Source of the DNA: an uncultured Ectothiorhodospiraceae bacterium
GTDB lineage: Bacteria > Pseudomonadota > Gammaproteobacteria > S012-40
DNA length: 64,000 bases
Assembly: GCA_945787715.1 (NCBI GenBank)
Contig: CALZJE010000019.1
Location: 1 to 64,000 of the forward strand
Direction: 5' to 3'
Shown: positions 45,662 through 54,936 of the stretch, piece after piece
Numbering within the stretch: position 1 is the first letter of the stretch
Layout of the letters: every line of letters begins with the position of its first letter
Notes under the pieces: generated by a model
Databases searched by the model: none
What the model saw: the letters and a program-made list of their open reading frames with translations, nothing else
Told to the model about the DNA's origin: nothing
Program-made: the position numbers and the translations under genes

Positions 45662-46549
45662 ATGGCTAAAGCTTCACCTGGAAATTACTATCAAAATCCT
45701 GACCGTTTTGGTTTGATGATTCTTGTTGCCCTTGTGGTCCATGCGGCTCTTATATTGGGCATCAGTTTTGGTGGTTTTGATAGTGTTGATGAAAATAAAG
45801 TCACACCTCGAATGGAAGTGACACTTGTTAAAACCCAAACAGAAAAAGCCCCTGATAAAGTCGATTATCTGGCACAGGCAAATCAGGCCGGCGGCGGTAA
45901 TGTGGAAGAGATTGTAAGGCCAGAAACTCCATTTACTTCAATGGCTCCCAAGCAATCGATCGATCTTACAACACCCACTCCTCCAACCGAGAATGTAATT
46001 AAGGAAGAGCAAGCCACTAGAAATGAATTGCTAACCATGGAAAACCATGACCAGTCGATAATGGCAGATGTCTTCCCGGCTAAAAAGAAAGAAGGCGACA
46101 AGGTCAAAGTTGCCGAATTGCTGAGTCAATCCCGTGAAATAGCAAGCCTTGAGGTTGAGCTTGGCACATCTATGCGTGCCTATGCAAAAATGCCTCGTCG
46201 AAAATTTATTTCTGCGGCTACCAAAGAATACAAATATGCGAGCTATATGGAAAGCTGGCGTAGGAAAGTTGAGAAAATCGGAAATCTCAATTTCCCACAA
46301 GAAGCAAAACGAAGAAATCTGGCGGGTGAGCTGATTCTTGATGTGGCGATTAATCCAAACGGAACAATTCTTCGCGTTAAAGTGGCGCGTAGTTCCGGCT
46401 ACAAGCTTTTAGATGATGCCGCGTTGAGCATTGTTCACTTGGCCGCCCCATTCGCACCGTTGACGCCGGCAATATTGAAAGAAACAGATATACTTCATAT
46501 TACTCGTACCTGGAAGTTTTTAGGTGGCGATTTGACGACTAGCCGATAA
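45662..46549 (+). CDS. TonB-family energy transducer
   Basis: A 295-residue protein with one N-terminal transmembrane helix (about residues 18-38, LMILVALVVHAALILGISFG). A long Pro/Lys/Glu-rich periplasmic linker follows, then a TonB C-terminal domain at about 195-290: YMESWRRKVEKIGNLNFPQE, GELILDVAINPNGTILRVKV and SSGYKLLDDAALSIVHLAAP. It transmits proton-motive force to outer-membrane receptors or couples envelope machines. Pseudomonas has a comparable tonB (tonB3) between pilG-gshB and algH, which supports orthology. No ExbB or ExbD is near. Confidence 0.9.
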   Translation: MAKASPGNYYQNPDRFGLMILVALVVHAALILGISFGGFDSVDENKVTPRMEVTLVKTQTEKAPDKVDYLAQANQAGGGNVEEIVRPETPFTSMAPKQSIDLTTPTPPTENVIKEEQATRNELLTMENHDQSIMADVFPAKKKEGDKVKVAELLSQSREIASLEVELGTSMRAYAKMPRRKFISAATKEYKYASYMESWRRKVEKIGNLNFPQEAKRRNLAGELILDVAINPNGTILRVKVARSSGYKLLDDAALSIVHLAAPFAPLTPAILKETDILHITRTWKFLGGDLTTSR

Positions 46550-46660
46550 CTTGCTTTTGTGTGAAAACGGCGGAAAATTATAATATTGTTGTTGCGGCAT
46601 TAGCTAATAAAACGACGAATCAGCTTGATCATTGTGCTATTAAGTCTATAAACTAATAAT

Positions 46661-47227
46661 ATGAGTAAATATTCCAACCTATCCGGCCATTTTTTAATAG
46701 CCATGCCTGATTTACAGGATCCTAACTTCAATCGGACGGTTACTTTTATTTGTGAGCATAATGAAAACGGTGCGTTTGGTATAGTAATAAACCGCCAAGT
46801 CGATGCAAATGTTGGTGAAGTGTTGAGTCAGCTTAATATCTCTTCGGTCGAAGGCAATCCATATGCTGGCAATAACGTGTTTATTGGTGGGCCTGTCGAG
46901 GTAGAGCGAGGGCTAATTCTTCATTCCTCTGAGGCCGAATGGAGCACCACTTTAGTTGAAATTGACGGCATCGCTGTCACCTCGTCATTGGATATAATGC
47001 GAGCAATTGGGAATGGCGATGCACCAGAAAAGTTCTTAGTTTCTATTGGTTACGCTGGCTGGGGGCCTGGTCAATTAGAACAAGAGTTGGTAAGCAATGC
47101 GTGGTTAAACGGGCCTGCCGATTCAAAAATCATATTTGATACACCAGTAGAGCAGCGCTGGAATGCAGCTGCGGCTTTGCTCGGTGTTGATTTGAGTCTC
47201 TTATCACATGAAATTGGTCATGCCTAA
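46661..47227 (+). CDS. yqgE: YqgE/AlgH family protein
   Basis: A 188-residue protein. The N-terminus LSGHFLIAMPDLQDPNFNRT followed by VTFICEHNENGAFGIVINR is the UPF0301 signature, and FIGGPVEVERGLILH and GYAGWGPGQLEQEL complete it. Molecular function is not known; in Pseudomonas it was first tied to alginate regulation. It precedes ruvX and the pyr genes, the usual order. It overlaps ruvX by up to 20 bases depending on the ruvX start. Confidence 0.95.
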   Translation: MSKYSNLSGHFLIAMPDLQDPNFNRTVTFICEHNENGAFGIVINRQVDANVGEVLSQLNISSVEGNPYAGNNVFIGGPVEVERGLILHSSEAEWSTTLVEIDGIAVTSSLDIMRAIGNGDAPEKFLVSIGYAGWGPGQLEQELVSNAWLNGPADSKIIFDTPVEQRWNAAAALLGVDLSLLSHEIGHA

Positions 47228-47660
47228 GCAGGGAGAAACTAAAACAGTGGTGGGCTTCGATTTTGGCACCAAGCGCATTGGTGTAGCGGTTGGTCAAATT
47301 GTGACAAGAACAGCAACGCCCTTACCGCTAATAAAAGCACAAGATGGCGCACCTAAATGGGATGAGGTGAAAAAAATTTTAAATGAATGGCAACCTCAAT
47401 TACTGATTGTCGGGTTACCAGTGCACATGGATGGCACAGAGCAACCGTTAACAAAAGCGGCAAAGCGATTTGGCAATCGATTAAATGGACGATTTAATTT
47501 ACCCGTGGAATGGGTGGATGAGAGGCTGACTTCTTATGAGGCAGAGTCGATGGTTGAAGAACAAGGGATAAAACTGAATGAAGATCATTTGAACATAGAT
47601 AGCCTTTCTGCGAAGTTAATTGTTGAGCAATGGTTGAATCGAGAAACCTGTCGGACTTAG
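47208..47660 (+). CDS. ruvX: RuvX/YqgF pre-16S rRNA nuclease
   Basis: A protein of 150 residues with an RNase H fold: VVGFDFGTKRIGVAVGQ near the start, LLIVGLPVHMDGTEQP in the middle, and VEWVDERLTSYEAESM with a catalytic acidic residue. It matures the 5' end of 16S rRNA. Start is uncertain: the ATG at 47208 lies inside yqgE, a second ATG at 47220 overlaps its stop, and a GTG at 47247 follows a GGGAG site at about the right distance and would give the E. coli-like N-terminus. The coupled order with yqgE is standard. Confidence 0.92.
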   Translation: MKLVMPKQGETKTVVGFDFGTKRIGVAVGQIVTRTATPLPLIKAQDGAPKWDEVKKILNEWQPQLLIVGLPVHMDGTEQPLTKAAKRFGNRLNGRFNLPVEWVDERLTSYEAESMVEEQGIKLNEDHLNIDSLSAKLIVEQWLNRETCRT

Positions 47661-47758
47661 GATGAATCTACTGCGCAAAATGACTTTCCCACGCTACGAC
47701 CACCTTAGTGCGACAGGCCCCTAAAGAAAAGTTTATCCAAGTTAAATAAAGAGCGGGT

Positions 47759-48256
47759 ATGACAAATTATAATATTGATGTCCTTTTGGATAATATGGCT
47801 CAGCAACTTCATAGTGAATTTGAGAAAAAAGGGATCTCAGATCCATTTATGATTGGGATTCATACCGGTGGTGTATGGGTGGCTGAACGACTTCATAAAA
47901 TCCTGGGCTTAAGTCAACCGCTCGGCACACTCAATATTTCATTTTATCGTGATGACTTTACCCGCATAGGTGTGCACCCTCAAGTTGCGCCATCGACTAT
48001 CGTGACGCCTATCGAGAATCAGCACATCGTTTTAGTAGATGATGTTTTGTACACAGGCAGAACTATACGAGCCGCGCTAAATGAAATATTTGATTATGGT
48101 CGGCCTTCATCAATATTGCTTTCTGTACTAGTCGATCGCAGTGGAAGAGAGTTACCGATACAGCCCGATGTGGTTGGAATGCATATGGACTTAGCGGAAA
48201 ATCAACAAATAAAACTGACAGGTCCTGAGCCGTTAGAATTAGTGACCAATCAGTGA
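47759..48256 (+). CDS. pyrR: PyrR family phosphoribosyltransferase / pyrimidine regulator
   Basis: A 165-residue PRPP-binding protein. The type I PRTase loop HIVLVDDVLYTGRTIRAALN (residues about 90-109) and DPFMIGIHTGGVWVAERLH are clear, and NISFYRDDFTRIG fits PyrR. In Gram-positive bacteria PyrR is an RNA-binding attenuator; in Pseudomonas it controls pyrB by other means. No attenuator hairpin with T-run is visible in the 98 bases upstream. It leads the pyrB-pyrC' genes and is 58 bases before pyrB. Confidence 0.93.
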   Translation: MTNYNIDVLLDNMAQQLHSEFEKKGISDPFMIGIHTGGVWVAERLHKILGLSQPLGTLNISFYRDDFTRIGVHPQVAPSTIVTPIENQHIVLVDDVLYTGRTIRAALNEIFDYGRPSSILLSVLVDRSGRELPIQPDVVGMHMDLAENQQIKLTGPEPLELVTNQ

Positions 48257-48314
48257 TTCATGATCCAATTAATATTATAAATTCAAAAATTGCTTTTAAA
48301 GGCATGCACGTCAC

Positions 48315-49295
48315 ATGAGCTATCGACACAATCTTCAATTAACAGCAGATAAAAAGTTAAGACATTTTTTAACAATACAGGGCTTGCCTAGAGCTGTGTT
48401 GTGTGAAATTCTCGATACAGCTGAAACCTTTTCACATGTTGGACAGCAGGCGGTAAAAAAGGTCCCTATCCTGCGTGGTAAAACTATTGTTAATCTCTTT
48501 TTTGAAACTAGTACACGTACACGCACGACATTTGAACTTGCAGCTAAACGATTATCGGCAGATGTTTTAAATTTGAATATCGCTGCATCTGCAACATCCA
48601 AAGGTGAATCCCTGCTTGATACTTTGAGGAACCTGGAAGCGATGCAAAGTGATATGTTTGTGGTTCGCCATGCCCAAAGTGGGGCCGCCCATTTTATTGC
48701 CAAACATGCCCCCAAACATATTAGCGTTATCAATGCGGGTGATGGTCAGCATGCCCATCCAACACAAGCTATGCTGGATATGTTTACCATCCGTCGTCAT
48801 TTTTCTGATTTTTATCCGTTAAAAGTGGCGATAGTTGGTGATGTGTTGCACTCACGTGTTGCTCGATCTGAAATTCATGCGCTAACAACGCTAGGTGTGA
48901 ATGAGGTGCGTGTGATTGGTCCTAAGACTTTGATACCAACGGGAATTGACAGTTTGGGTGTTCATGTCTTTCATAATATGGAAGAAGGGCTGCAAGATGT
49001 TGATGTGGTCATTATTCTGCGATTGCAAAAAGAGAGAATGACAGGTGCTTTTTTACCAAGTGAACAAGAGTACTTTCACTCCTATGGTTTAACTTCAGAA
49101 AAATTAAATTATGCAAAACCAACAGCAATTGTGATGCACCCTGGGCCGATCAATCGCGGCGTTGAAATTGATTCCTCAGTTGCTGACGGTTCTCAGTCAG
49201 TAATATTAGAACAGGTGACAAATGGTATTGCAGTGCGCATGGCTGTCATGTCTATGGCTATGGGGCAATATACTGCAGCAGGGGGCGCAGTATGA
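48315..49295 (+). CDS. pyrB: Aspartate carbamoyltransferase catalytic subunit
   Basis: A 326-residue ATCase, committing carbamoyl phosphate to pyrimidines. Motifs: [20 protein letters not shown] (carbamoyl-phosphate loop), [36 protein letters not shown], and [13 protein letters not shown]. About 15 residues precede the core at the N-terminus, as in class A ATCases of Pseudomonas, which pair with an inactive dihydroorotase. The next gene is exactly such a protein and overlaps by 4 bases, so a PyrB-PyrC' dodecamer is expected. Confidence 0.96.
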   Translation: MSYRHNLQLTADKKLRHFLTIQGLPRAVLCEILDTAETFSHVGQQAVKKVPILRGKTIVNLFFETSTRTRTTFELAAKRLSADVLNLNIAASATSKGESLLDTLRNLEAMQSDMFVVRHAQSGAAHFIAKHAPKHISVINAGDGQHAHPTQAMLDMFTIRRHFSDFYPLKVAIVGDVLHSRVARSEIHALTTLGVNEVRVIGPKTLIPTGIDSLGVHVFHNMEEGLQDVDVVIILRLQKERMTGAFLPSEQEYFHSYGLTSEKLNYAKPTAIVMHPGPINRGVEIDSSVADGSQSVILEQVTNGIAVRMAVMSMAMGQYTAAGGAV

Positions 49296-50569
49296 AAACA
49301 CGAATAAAAAATGGCCGCGTAATAAACCCGAAGACCTCATTCGACGAAATTGCAGATGTTGTTATTGCAGAAGGTAAAATTATTGCTGTTGGCTCGGCCC
49401 CTGATGGTTTTAATGCGGATCAAACTATTGATGCTTCTGGTCAATACGTTTTTCCTGGCATTATAGATTTAAGTGCTAGATTACGTGAGCCAGGTTTTGA
49501 TTATAAGGCAACAATTGCTTCTGAAACTCAGGCAGCAGCGAGTGCGGGTATTACCACTTTGTGTTGCCCACCCGATACCGCGCCAGTCATTGATTCACCA
49601 GCTGTTGTTGAGATGATTAATCATCTTGCAGAGCAAAGTGGCAAAGCGAGAGTTGTCATTATTGGGGCGTTAAGCAAGCAGCTTGAGGGCTCGCAAATTA
49701 GTGAAATGTCCGCGCTTAAAGCCGCAGGTGTCGTTGGGGTTGGTAATGGCTTGCGACAGATTAAAAATACGTTGGTTATGCGGCGTGCTTTAGAATATGC
49801 GAGCAGTCATAATTTGACAGTTTTTCTTTTTGCAGAAGATCCCTGGTTACGCGGTAATGGGAGTGCCCATGAAGGTGCGATAAGTACGCGTATGGGATTG
49901 GAAGGTGTTCCCGAAATTGCAGAAGTAATTGCAGTGGCGAGGGATCTTGCATTGATCGAGCAAACAGGGGTGCGTGCACATTTTTGTCAGCTATCAACAG
50001 CAAAAGCAAAAGCAAAGATTGCTCGAGCACAATCAGAAGGATTGTCTGTCACTGTTGATGTTTCTGCGCATCAACTTCATCTGACCGATATGGATATTGG
50101 TGATTTTGATCCTATGTATCATGTGCGTCCACCGCTACGCTCAATTCGAGATAGGGACGCATTACGGCAAGGTATAAAAGAAAATAGCGTTGGTGTCATT
50201 TGTTCTGATCATCAACCGCATGATGAAGATGCGAAAGATGGACCTTTTAGTGTTACAGAACCAGGTATATCAAGCATTGATACGCTATTGCCATTAACAA
50301 TGCGTTTAGTCGCTGATGGTGTGTTAACGTTGCAAGAGGCTTTAGCATCTCTCACCTACAAGCCTGCTGAAATACTGGGTTTAGATTTGGGAACCATTGA
50401 GCCGGGTGCTACTGCTGATATTGTTGTTTATGATCCAAATGCTTTTTGGACGTTAACGCCGGAGACAATGAATAGTGCTGGAAAAAATTCACCCTTTCTT
50501 GGTTGGGAATTTGATGGCAAGGTGATGAAAACCTTTCTTGAAGGTCGTCTAGTGTATTCGCGCGATTGA
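49292..50569 (+). CDS. pyrC': Dihydroorotase-like protein lacking the zinc site (PyrC'/PyrX)
   Basis: A 425-residue amidohydrolase-fold protein of the type I dihydroorotase group. The usual metal motif HxH before LREPG is replaced: the sequence reads [12 protein letters not shown], with Ser and Arg where His residues should be. The later HxCHVS is HFCQLS. The Asp of [10 protein letters not shown] is kept. Loss of these ligands matches the non-catalytic PyrC' of Pseudomonas, which is needed to assemble active ATCase. An active dihydroorotase must then be encoded elsewhere. It overlaps pyrB by 4 bases. Confidence 0.92.
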   Translation: MKTRIKNGRVINPKTSFDEIADVVIAEGKIIAVGSAPDGFNADQTIDASGQYVFPGIIDLSARLREPGFDYKATIASETQAAASAGITTLCCPPDTAPVIDSPAVVEMINHLAEQSGKARVVIIGALSKQLEGSQISEMSALKAAGVVGVGNGLRQIKNTLVMRRALEYASSHNLTVFLFAEDPWLRGNGSAHEGAISTRMGLEGVPEIAEVIAVARDLALIEQTGVRAHFCQLSTAKAKAKIARAQSEGLSVTVDVSAHQLHLTDMDIGDFDPMYHVRPPLRSIRDRDALRQGIKENSVGVICSDHQPHDEDAKDGPFSVTEPGISSIDTLLPLTMRLVADGVLTLQEALASLTYKPAEILGLDLGTIEPGATADIVVYDPNAFWTLTPETMNSAGKNSPFLGWEFDGKVMKTFLEGRLVYSRD

Positions 50570-50573
50570 TATT

Positions 50574-51287
50574 GTGGCGTATCAATGCAGTAATGTGCTG
50601 GATGTTTCTTCCACACCAAATGATGATAATGTTTTAATTATAGACTGTGAGGATCTATCGGCGAGTATATTGCCGGGGCAATATGTTTATCTATCGGTTG
50701 ATGAAAGTATTCCTCAAAAAAATGTTGCATATGTATTATCGAGTGAACCCAAACAGAAAAAACTATCGATCTATGTTTTTGCTGAAGTCTACAATAAATT
50801 AAAATTACAAAGCGGAAGTAAGCTCTGGGTAAGCCCGCCCGCTGGAGATGCTTTCCCGGCTCCTGCATTTTCTTCGAATTTATTGATCATTGCAGATGAA
50901 ATAGGCTTGCCTTCTGTTCTTTTTTTGTCGCAATTCATTGCAGCATCAAAGTCTCGCAAAAACGTGTTTGTGCTTATATATGCTGAGGAACAATTTCCTT
51001 TCAGACCACAACCGTCACGATTTCTAGTGTCAGGGATTCCACCAGGTGTTATCGCTGCATGTCCGCTGCTTGAAGATAGAAAAATTGCGAGTAGGTTGAT
51101 AAGTAATACGTCGATACCTGGTTGTTACCACGGTTCTCTAGCAGAATTTTTTAGTGAGTGGTTGTCTGAGGGTTTCGTTAATGAAGATGCCACGCTTTAC
51201 GCGAGTGGTGGATTTAACTTCATGAAAGAGGTGAAGAGTATTGGTGATAAAATTGGCGTGATAGCCCACCTTATAGAACTTCCATAA
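50574..51287 (+). CDS. Ferredoxin reductase-like protein, PyrK-like without Fe-S cysteines
   Basis: A 237-residue protein of the FNR fold. An N-terminal beta domain with ILPGQYVYLSV and a flavin-type RxYS equivalent (VAYVLSS) precedes a nucleotide domain with LLIIADEIGLPSVLFLSQF in place of the GGGIG loop and ATLYASGGFNFMKEV at the end. It resembles the electron-transfer subunit of dihydroorotate dehydrogenase B (PyrK), but the C-terminal cysteine cluster for 2Fe-2S is absent. It starts at a GTG 4 bases after pyrC' and must be in the same operon. The function is not established; FMN/FAD and NAD(P) binding are inferred. Confidence 0.72.
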   Translation: MAYQCSNVLDVSSTPNDDNVLIIDCEDLSASILPGQYVYLSVDESIPQKNVAYVLSSEPKQKKLSIYVFAEVYNKLKLQSGSKLWVSPPAGDAFPAPAFSSNLLIIADEIGLPSVLFLSQFIAASKSRKNVFVLIYAEEQFPFRPQPSRFLVSGIPPGVIAACPLLEDRKIASRLISNTSIPGCYHGSLAEFFSEWLSEGFVNEDATLYASGGFNFMKEVKSIGDKIGVIAHLIELP

Positions 51288-51439
51288 TTAGAACGCCCAT
51301 AATTCCGAATGTTCTGTGAATTATCTTCGGCAAGTGCTGAGCATTTAAAGACACCCTGTAAAATTTTTGTGGGTGATTAACTACGATTTCTTTAATCATC
51401 TTCAACTAATGAGGCTTTGCCTCGAAAAATTATCTTGTT

Positions 51440-51515
51440 GTTCAAGCTAGAAAAATCAGTTGATCCACGAGCTTGAATACAATCTTTTGGATCAATTGAT
51501 TTTTCTAGGTTCAAG
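51440..51515. repeat. Palindromic repeat, copy 2, flanked by GTTCAAG
   Basis: TAGAAAAATCAGTTGATCCA (51448-51467) pairs with 51488-51507 over 20 positions with a single G-U. The heptamer GTTCAAG stands on both sides (51440-51446 and 51509-51515) as a direct repeat. The arms share sequence with the palindrome after secA. It lies between two convergent genes (FNR-like and pilT) and could also stop transcription from both sides. Confidence 0.7.
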
Positions 51516-51526
51516 GATAACCGATG

Positions 51527-52561
51527 TTAGAATTGGTCTTTGGACACTGCTTTGCTTCTTGCTTCAATTCGAGTGATTGCGCCACGATTAACAAGCTCCA
51601 TGAGTGACTGATCCAGTGTTTGCATTCCCATCTGTTGTCCTGTTTGAATAGCTGAATACATTTGCGGGACTTTATTTTCTCGGATCAGGTTTCGAATTGC
51701 TGGTGTACCAATCATTATTTCGTGCGCAGCAATTCGACCGCCATCACTTTTTTTCATTAACGTTTGTGAGATTACCGCTTGTAAAGATTCTGAGAGCATC
51801 GCTCTTACCATATCTTTTTCAGAAGCCGGGAATACGTCAACAATACGATCAATTGTTTTCGCCGCAGAGCTAGTGTGCAGGGTACCGAAAACAAGATGGC
51901 CTGTTTCCGCAGCGGTTAACGCTAAACGGATGGTTTCCGGATCTCGCAACTCGCCAACGAGGATGATGTCAGGGTCTTCACGGAGTGCAGAACGTAATGC
52001 TTCGTTAAAACCTTTGGTATCACGATGTACCTCCCGTTGGTTAATCAGGCACTTTTTACTGTTGTGAACAAATTCGATCGGATCTTCGATGGTTAATATA
52101 TGGCCATATGTATTTTCATTCACGTGGTTAATCATAGCGGAAAGTGTTGTTGACTTACCTGAACCTGTTGGCCCTGTAACAAGGATTAAACCTCGATGAT
52201 GTTGAAGGATTTGCTCGAAAATTTGAGGACATTTAAGATCTTTTAGTGACAAAATTTCTGTCGGAATTGTGCGAAAAACTGCACCTGCACCACGATGGTG
52301 GTTGAAGGCATTAACGCGGAAACGGGCCAAACCAGGAATTTCGAACGAAAAGTCGTTTTCATAAAACTCCTCAAACTCTTTTCGTTGTTTGTCGTCCATA
52401 ATGTCGTAGATTAAACTATGAACAGTCTTATGCTCCAATGGCGGAACATTAATTCTTCGAATATCGCCGTCAACACGAATCATTGGCGGTTCTCCGGCTG
52501 AGAGATGTAAATCAGAAGCCTGGTTTTTTACACTGAAAGCAAGTAACTCCGAAATATCCAT
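51527..52561 (-). CDS. pilT: Type IV pilus retraction ATPase PilT
   Basis: A 344-residue secretion ATPase. Sequence marks: NQASDLHLSAGEPPMIRVDG at the N-terminus, GLILVTGPTGSGKSTTLSAM (Walker A), ILTIEDPIEFVH (Asp box), ALREDPDIILVGELRDPETI (Walker B), TAAETGHLVFGTLHTSSAAK (His box), and the AIRNLIRE motif near the C-terminus that defines PilT. It powers pilus retraction and twitching. It is divergent from yggS, the arrangement known from Pseudomonas. With the PilG-like regulator it indicates that the strain makes type IV pili. Confidence 0.96.
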   Translation of the reverse strand: MDISELLAFSVKNQASDLHLSAGEPPMIRVDGDIRRINVPPLEHKTVHSLIYDIMDDKQRKEFEEFYENDFSFEIPGLARFRVNAFNHHRGAGAVFRTIPTEILSLKDLKCPQIFEQILQHHRGLILVTGPTGSGKSTTLSAMINHVNENTYGHILTIEDPIEFVHNSKKCLINQREVHRDTKGFNEALRSALREDPDIILVGELRDPETIRLALTAAETGHLVFGTLHTSSAAKTIDRIVDVFPASEKDMVRAMLSESLQAVISQTLMKKSDGGRIAAHEIMIGTPAIRNLIRENKVPQMYSAIQTGQQMGMQTLDQSLMELVNRGAITRIEARSKAVSKDQF

Positions 52562-52836
52562 TATTTACCCTTAACTTGTTGTAAAATTAGAGTGAATGCA
52601 CACATAGCAATGTGAAGTGGGCTATATGTTGTAACGGCTTGAATATATCAGTGCTTAATATTTATCTAGTCATTGATTTGTTTAACACAGTCATAAATCT
52701 CACTTGAATAATGTAGCAATATAAGATGACAGTTAATTTAGTTTTTTTGCATGCCCTATTGTCTAAAAGATCAGCTTTTTGATGAGTCTTGCATAATGTG
52801 GAATAGTGAAACTTCCAGAATGGTATTAATAATAGT

Positions 52837-53538
52837 ATGTTAGATGTAAATGCTAATTTGAAATTAGTGCGTAATCGTATCAAAAAAGCTGAAGAGCGTT
52901 TTGGCCGTGAGCCGGGTTCGGTGCAACTTGTTGCCGTGAGTAAAACTAAAACAATCGAACTAATAAAACAAGCCATTGCGGCTGGACAGATAGTTTTTGG
53001 CGAGAGTTATATTCAAGAGGCAGTAGAAAAGATTCAGCAATTAAACAATACATCGTTGCAGTGGCATTTCATAGGACCTATTCAATCCAATAAAACAAGA
53101 CTAATTGCTGAAAATTTCGAATGGGTTCATGGTGTTGATCGGTTAAAAATAGCGCAAAGGTTGAGTGAGCAGAGGTCTGATAAATTACCGGATTTAAGTG
53201 TTGCTCTTCAAGTTAATGTCAGCGAGGAATCTACGAAAGCCGGTGTCAGTCTTTCTGAATTGCCCGGATTAATCGAATCTGTTATGAAGTTGCCGAAAAT
53301 AAATTTACGTGGTTTTATGGCGATACCTGGACGTGAGAATGATTTTCAAGAACAGAGAAAACCCTTCAAATTATTGAAGGATACTTTAGTTGAAATGAAT
53401 CAGCATTTCGGTTTAAACATGGATACATTATCAATAGGAATGTCTGGCGATTTAGAAGCCGCAATCGCAGAAGGAGCAACCTTGGTGAGAGTGGGCACAG
53501 ATATCTTTGGCGAACGAGAATATAAAAAGCAGGTATAA
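52837..53538 (+). CDS. yggS: YggS family PLP homeostasis protein
   Basis: A 233-residue PLP-binding barrel protein. VQLVAVSKTKTIELIKQAI contains the PLP lysine (about residue 36), then GESYIQEAVEKI, LQWHFIGPIQSNKTR, VNVSEESTKAGVS, and LSIGMSGDLEAAIAEGATLV with the phosphate-binding residues. It buffers PLP and influences amino-acid metabolism. It starts the yggS-proC-yggT run and is one base from proC. Confidence 0.96.
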   Translation: MLDVNANLKLVRNRIKKAEERFGREPGSVQLVAVSKTKTIELIKQAIAAGQIVFGESYIQEAVEKIQQLNNTSLQWHFIGPIQSNKTRLIAENFEWVHGVDRLKIAQRLSEQRSDKLPDLSVALQVNVSEESTKAGVSLSELPGLIESVMKLPKINLRGFMAIPGRENDFQEQRKPFKLLKDTLVEMNQHFGLNMDTLSIGMSGDLEAAIAEGATLVRVGTDIFGEREYKKQV

Positions 53539-53539
53539 A

Positions 53540-54367
53540 ATGGATAAATTTAAAATAACGTTTATCGGTGCAGGTAATATGGCGACTGCTTTAATCGGTG
53601 GTTTAGTTCATGATAAGTTCCCACCAAAATCAATATGCGCTAGTGATGTTAATGATCAAAAGCTCACACATCTCGAAGAGGCTTATGGTATTAATACAAG
53701 CGGTGATAATAAAAGTGCAATATCAGAGGCTGATGTTATTGTTCTCTCTGTTAAACCCCAAATGATGTGCGAGATTTGCCAGGATATCGCTACGGTCGTG
53801 CAGCAAAAACAACCGTTGATAATATCTGTTGCTGCGGGATTAAATACAGATCATTTAAGTGGCTGGTTGGGAGAAAAGGCAGCTATCGTACGGGCGATGC
53901 CAAATACACCTGCCTTAATTAAAGCTGGGGCAACAGGATTGTTTGCCAACGAATATGTTTCACAAGCACAGAAAGAAGTTGCTGAGAAAATAATGCGAGC
54001 TGTTGGTGTCGTCTTGTGGATTGATAATGAGGAACATATGGATTTGGTCACGGCTCTCTCTGGCAGCGGACCTGCTTACTATTTTAAAATAATGGAATCG
54101 CTTGAAAAAGCCGCATGTGAAATGGGTTTGCCACCTAAAACTGCACATCTACTGACTTTACAAACGGCGTTAGGTGCTGCAAGACTCGCGATTGAGAGTG
54201 ATGATACATTATCTACTTTACGTGAGAAGGTAACATCACCCGGTGGCACAACCGAAAAAGGGCTTGAAACGATGCAACAAGCAGGTGTAGAACAGATGTT
54301 GAAGTCGACTTTACAGGCTGCGACTACTCGTGCAGCGGAATTAGCCAAAGAATACGGAGAGAACTAA
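53540..54367 (+). CDS. proC: Pyrroline-5-carboxylate reductase ProC
   Basis: A 275-residue NAD(P)H enzyme for the last step of proline synthesis. The Rossmann loop is ITFIGAGNMATALIGGLV, then VILSVKPQ-like VIVLSVKPQMM, VRAMPNTPALIKAGATGLFA, and DLVTALSGSGPAYYFKIMES with the proline site, and the C-terminal signature VTSPGGTTEKGLETM. The ATG at 53540 directly follows the yggS stop; an earlier in-frame start within yggS is not needed. Its stop shares a base with the yggT start (TAATG). Confidence 0.96.
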   Translation: MDKFKITFIGAGNMATALIGGLVHDKFPPKSICASDVNDQKLTHLEEAYGINTSGDNKSAISEADVIVLSVKPQMMCEICQDIATVVQQKQPLIISVAAGLNTDHLSGWLGEKAAIVRAMPNTPALIKAGATGLFANEYVSQAQKEVAEKIMRAVGVVLWIDNEEHMDLVTALSGSGPAYYFKIMESLEKAACEMGLPPKTAHLLTLQTALGAARLAIESDDTLSTLREKVTSPGGTTEKGLETMQQAGVEQMLKSTLQAATTRAAELAKEYGEN

Positions 54368-54936
54368 TGAGCTATGCTTCAAATGCAGGAACCTTTCTAC
54401 TTGAGACATTAATTGGCTTGGTGCTGCTGGTATTTATGCTTCGTCTGTTATTTCAACTTGTCAGAGCAGACTTTCAAAATCCGGTTTCTCAATTTGTTGT
54501 CAAGGTAACAAACCCTGTGTTGGTGCCGCTGCGTCGTGTGATTCCAGGTGTTGCAGGTATCGACATGGCTTCTGTGTTAATTCTTGTAGCTATCCAGTAT
54601 GCAGAACTATTTTTACTGACATTAGTACTTGGCGCGGAGTTTTTTGCTGCGGGAATGTTTGTAATTGCTATCGCAAAAATAATTGGCTTGGTAATTACAG
54701 TATTTACTGTTTCAATTCTTATACAAGTAGTGATTAGTTGGGTTAATCCCGGTGTGTATAATCCGGTTACCGCGCTTCTTTATCAGTTAAACGAACCAGT
54801 ATTGAGCCGAGCGAGAAAAATAATTCCGCCGATACATGGGTTTGATCTTTCTCCAATCGTTGCTATGGTTATTCTGCAATTACTTTCAATGCTTATTGTT
54901 GCTCCTATTTCTGATTTTGGTGCGAGCCTGAGATAG
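54367..54936 (+). CDS. yggT: YggT family integral membrane protein
   Basis: A 189-residue protein with two YGGT repeats. Each has a hydrophobic helix pair and the pattern NP....V.....P.L.P.RR..P: VSQFVVKVTNPVLVPLRRVI in the first and NPVTALLYQLNEPVLSRARK in the second. About four transmembrane helices are predicted. The role is unclear; links to osmotic stress and envelope have been proposed. It is coupled to proC by a one-base overlap, a common arrangement. The 196 bases to the ABC gene hold nothing recognisable. Confidence 0.92.
   Translation: MSYASNAGTFLLETLIGLVLLVFMLRLLFQLVRADFQNPVSQFVVKVTNPVLVPLRRVIPGVAGIDMASVLILVAIQYAELFLLTLVLGAEFFAAGMFVIAIAKIIGLVITVFTVSILIQVVISWVNPGVYNPVTALLYQLNEPVLSRARKIIPPIHGFDLSPIVAMVILQLLSMLIVAPISDFGASLR

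Noticed and set aside
51288-51439. Small gene between the FNR-like gene and pilT
   Set aside because: No frame with a start, ribosome site and protein-like content was found.
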